Positions 5,556 through 6,386 of a stretch of 6,386 nt of DNA are shown piece after piece. Within the stretch, counting starts at the first letter, position 1, and each line of letters opens with the position of its first letter. Below the pieces are notes generated by a model. That model was not told the origin of the DNA. It was given only the letters and a program-made list of their open reading frames with translations, and ran no database searches. Position numbers and translations under genes: made by a program. This DNA comes from Kocuria sp. (lineage in GTDB: Bacteria > Actinomycetota > Actinomycetes > Actinomycetales > Micrococcaceae), in assembly GCA_030453435.1 (NCBI GenBank), contig JAKDKI010000135.1:1-6386 (forward strand). Reading direction: 5' to 3'.

Positions 5556-6197
5556 ATGACAGGAACACCACTACGGCGCCGCATCACCGGCTTGATTGCC
5601 GTTGCGGTACTGGGGGCCAGTGTGGTCTCATGCGCCGGACAAGACCAAGACGCCACAAACGCCCCTCAGACCGATATGGATGGTGTCGCAGTGACAGCCG
5701 GAGCCAATCAACCCGCAGAAGTCAACGAGGTGGACCTGCACTTTGTGGCGATGATGACACCACATCATCAACAAGCCGTGGACATGAGTGAGATCATCCT
5801 GACCGCCGAGGGCACCAGCGCAGCCACCGCGGACTTAGCCGACCGGATCAAAGTCGGCCAACAAGAAGAAATCGACAGCATGGTCGGCTGGGCTGAGCAA
5901 TGGGACCAACACGACCTGATGGCACATCATGCCCCCCACATCGCCAATGGCATGATCACCCCAGAACAGCTGGACCAACTGGAAACACTTGCGGGCGAGA
6001 AAGCAGACACCCGATTTCTCCAGCTGATGCATTTCCACCACCAAGGGGCCATTGCCATGACCCACGACCAAATCGACAACGGCGGCTACCAACCTCTAGT
6101 GGACCTAGCCCAACAAATGATCGACATCCAAACCGCTGAGATGCACGAGATCGAACAACTCCTGGACGCCAAAGGTGAAAGCCTTCTGACTGAGTAA
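5556..6197 (+). CDS. DUF305 lipoprotein, probable extracytoplasmic copper-binding protein
   Basis: The 213-residue protein has a lipoprotein signal peptide: RRR at 7-9, a hydrophobic core at 10-24, and lipobox V-V-S-C with Cys26. An unstructured linker (27-55) precedes a DUF305 domain, a ferritin-like helical fold. The domain shows the family's paired histidine motifs: FVAMMTPHHQQAVDM (63-77) and FLQLMHFHHQGAIAM (154-168), plus a late M-H at 196-197 and a His-rich stretch at 119-128. Many DUF305 genes sit in copper or silver clusters; metal binding by the His/Met residues is an inference. The ATG is preceded by AAAGG with eight nt of spacing. The gene has its own CsoR-like operator and is separated from csoR by a hairpin, so it is probably a second transcription unit of the same regulon. 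Confidence 0.92.
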   Translation: MTGTPLRRRITGLIAVAVLGASVVSCAGQDQDATNAPQTDMDGVAVTAGANQPAEVNEVDLHFVAMMTPHHQQAVDMSEIILTAEGTSAATADLADRIKVGQQEEIDSMVGWAEQWDQHDLMAHHAPHIANGMITPEQLDQLETLAGEKADTRFLQLMHFHHQGAIAMTHDQIDNGGYQPLVDLAQQMIDIQTAEMHEIEQLLDAKGESLLTE

Positions 6198-6226
6198 CCA
6201 GCACGCTGCATCCAAGGCCACCACAC

Positions 6227-6236
6227 GGGTATACCC
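6227..6236. promoter_or_regulatory. GGGTATACCC palindrome, possible metal-regulator site
   Basis: This perfect 10-bp palindrome lies 30 nt after the DUF305 stop codon. It contains the same GGGTA and TACCC half-sites as the two operators, but back to back with the order reversed. It may control the gene that appears to begin just beyond the window, or be unrelated. The regulator is unknown. Confidence 0.3.
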
Positions 6237-6375
6237 TCTTTTACGCCTTTATCTATTCGTCGTGGCCAACCTTGGCCTCTAAGCCTCGATCCACCGACTC
6301 AGGTTAGGGCCGGCGGCCGATATCCCGGATCTGGGGACTGTCAGAAGAACGGTGTGTGAGGGTCCGGCCTGATCC

Positions 6376-6383
6376 GAGAGGAG
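6376..6383 (+). promoter_or_regulatory. Shine-Dalgarno-like sequence of a gene starting beyond the window
   Basis: GAGAGGAG ends three nt before the window edge. With normal spacing a start codon would fall a few bases outside. The preceding 6237-6375 holds no recognisable gene, only a small GGCCAA/TTGGCC inverted repeat at 6264-6277. Confidence 0.35.
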
Positions 6384-6386
6384 ACG

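Noticed and set aside
5441..5791. Rightward open frame of 116 codons overlapping the DUF305 start
   Set aside because: It runs across the operator and overlaps the well-supported DUF305 gene in another frame, with no ribosome site or domain.
1..6386. CRISPR array, tRNA, rRNA, phage attachment site or an undescribed defence system
   Set aside because: I found no regularly spaced direct repeats, no tRNA-like cloverleaf and no unassigned multigene block. All substantial frames are explained by copper handling or the insertion sequence.

Overview
This window is a copper-handling gene cluster from a moderately high-GC Gram-positive bacterium, most likely an actinobacterium. The evidence is two lipoproteins with Gram-positive-like lipoboxes, strong Shine-Dalgarno sequences, actinobacterial codon use and a CsoR-type copper regulator. 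I cannot name the genus. No part looks like an unknown biological system. The main discovery is a genetic event: an intact IS3-family element has split the copper repressor gene csoR almost at its start codon.

Layout, left to right. A strong inverted-repeat terminator (about 74-116) closes whatever lies to the left and probably also the leftward gene. A leftward lipoprotein gene of the YdhK/DUF1541 family (205-801) follows. A divergent intergenic region (802-998) carries a well-formed promoter whose 17-bp spacer is filled by a CsoR-like operator. Rightward from it run a small CopZ-like copper chaperone (999-1208), a CopB-type (P1B-3, CPH motif) copper-exporting ATPase with a 26-histidine N-terminal tail (1343-3583), and csoR (start at 3631). 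Codon 5 of csoR is interrupted by a 1359-bp insertion sequence (3644-5002) with 25-bp inverted ends (22 matching) and a 3-bp CCC target duplication. Removing the element and one CCC restores a perfect 103-residue CsoR frame ending at 5304. After a hairpin and a second CsoR-like operator (5489-5503) comes a DUF305 lipoprotein (5556-6197). The last 189 bases hold a GGGTATACCC palindrome and end in a Shine-Dalgarno-like sequence, so another rightward gene probably begins just outside the window.

How the parts would work together (inference from known families): CopZ binds and passes on cytoplasmic copper, CopB pumps it out, and the two membrane-anchored lipoproteins, rich in His/Met motifs, may bind copper outside the membrane. 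Intact CsoR would repress the copZ-copB-csoR operon and the DUF305 gene through matching TACCC-N5-GGGTA operators until copper binds Cys45/His70/Cys74. With csoR split, the predicted state is constitutive expression of the efflux genes, unless another CsoR is encoded elsewhere in the genome.
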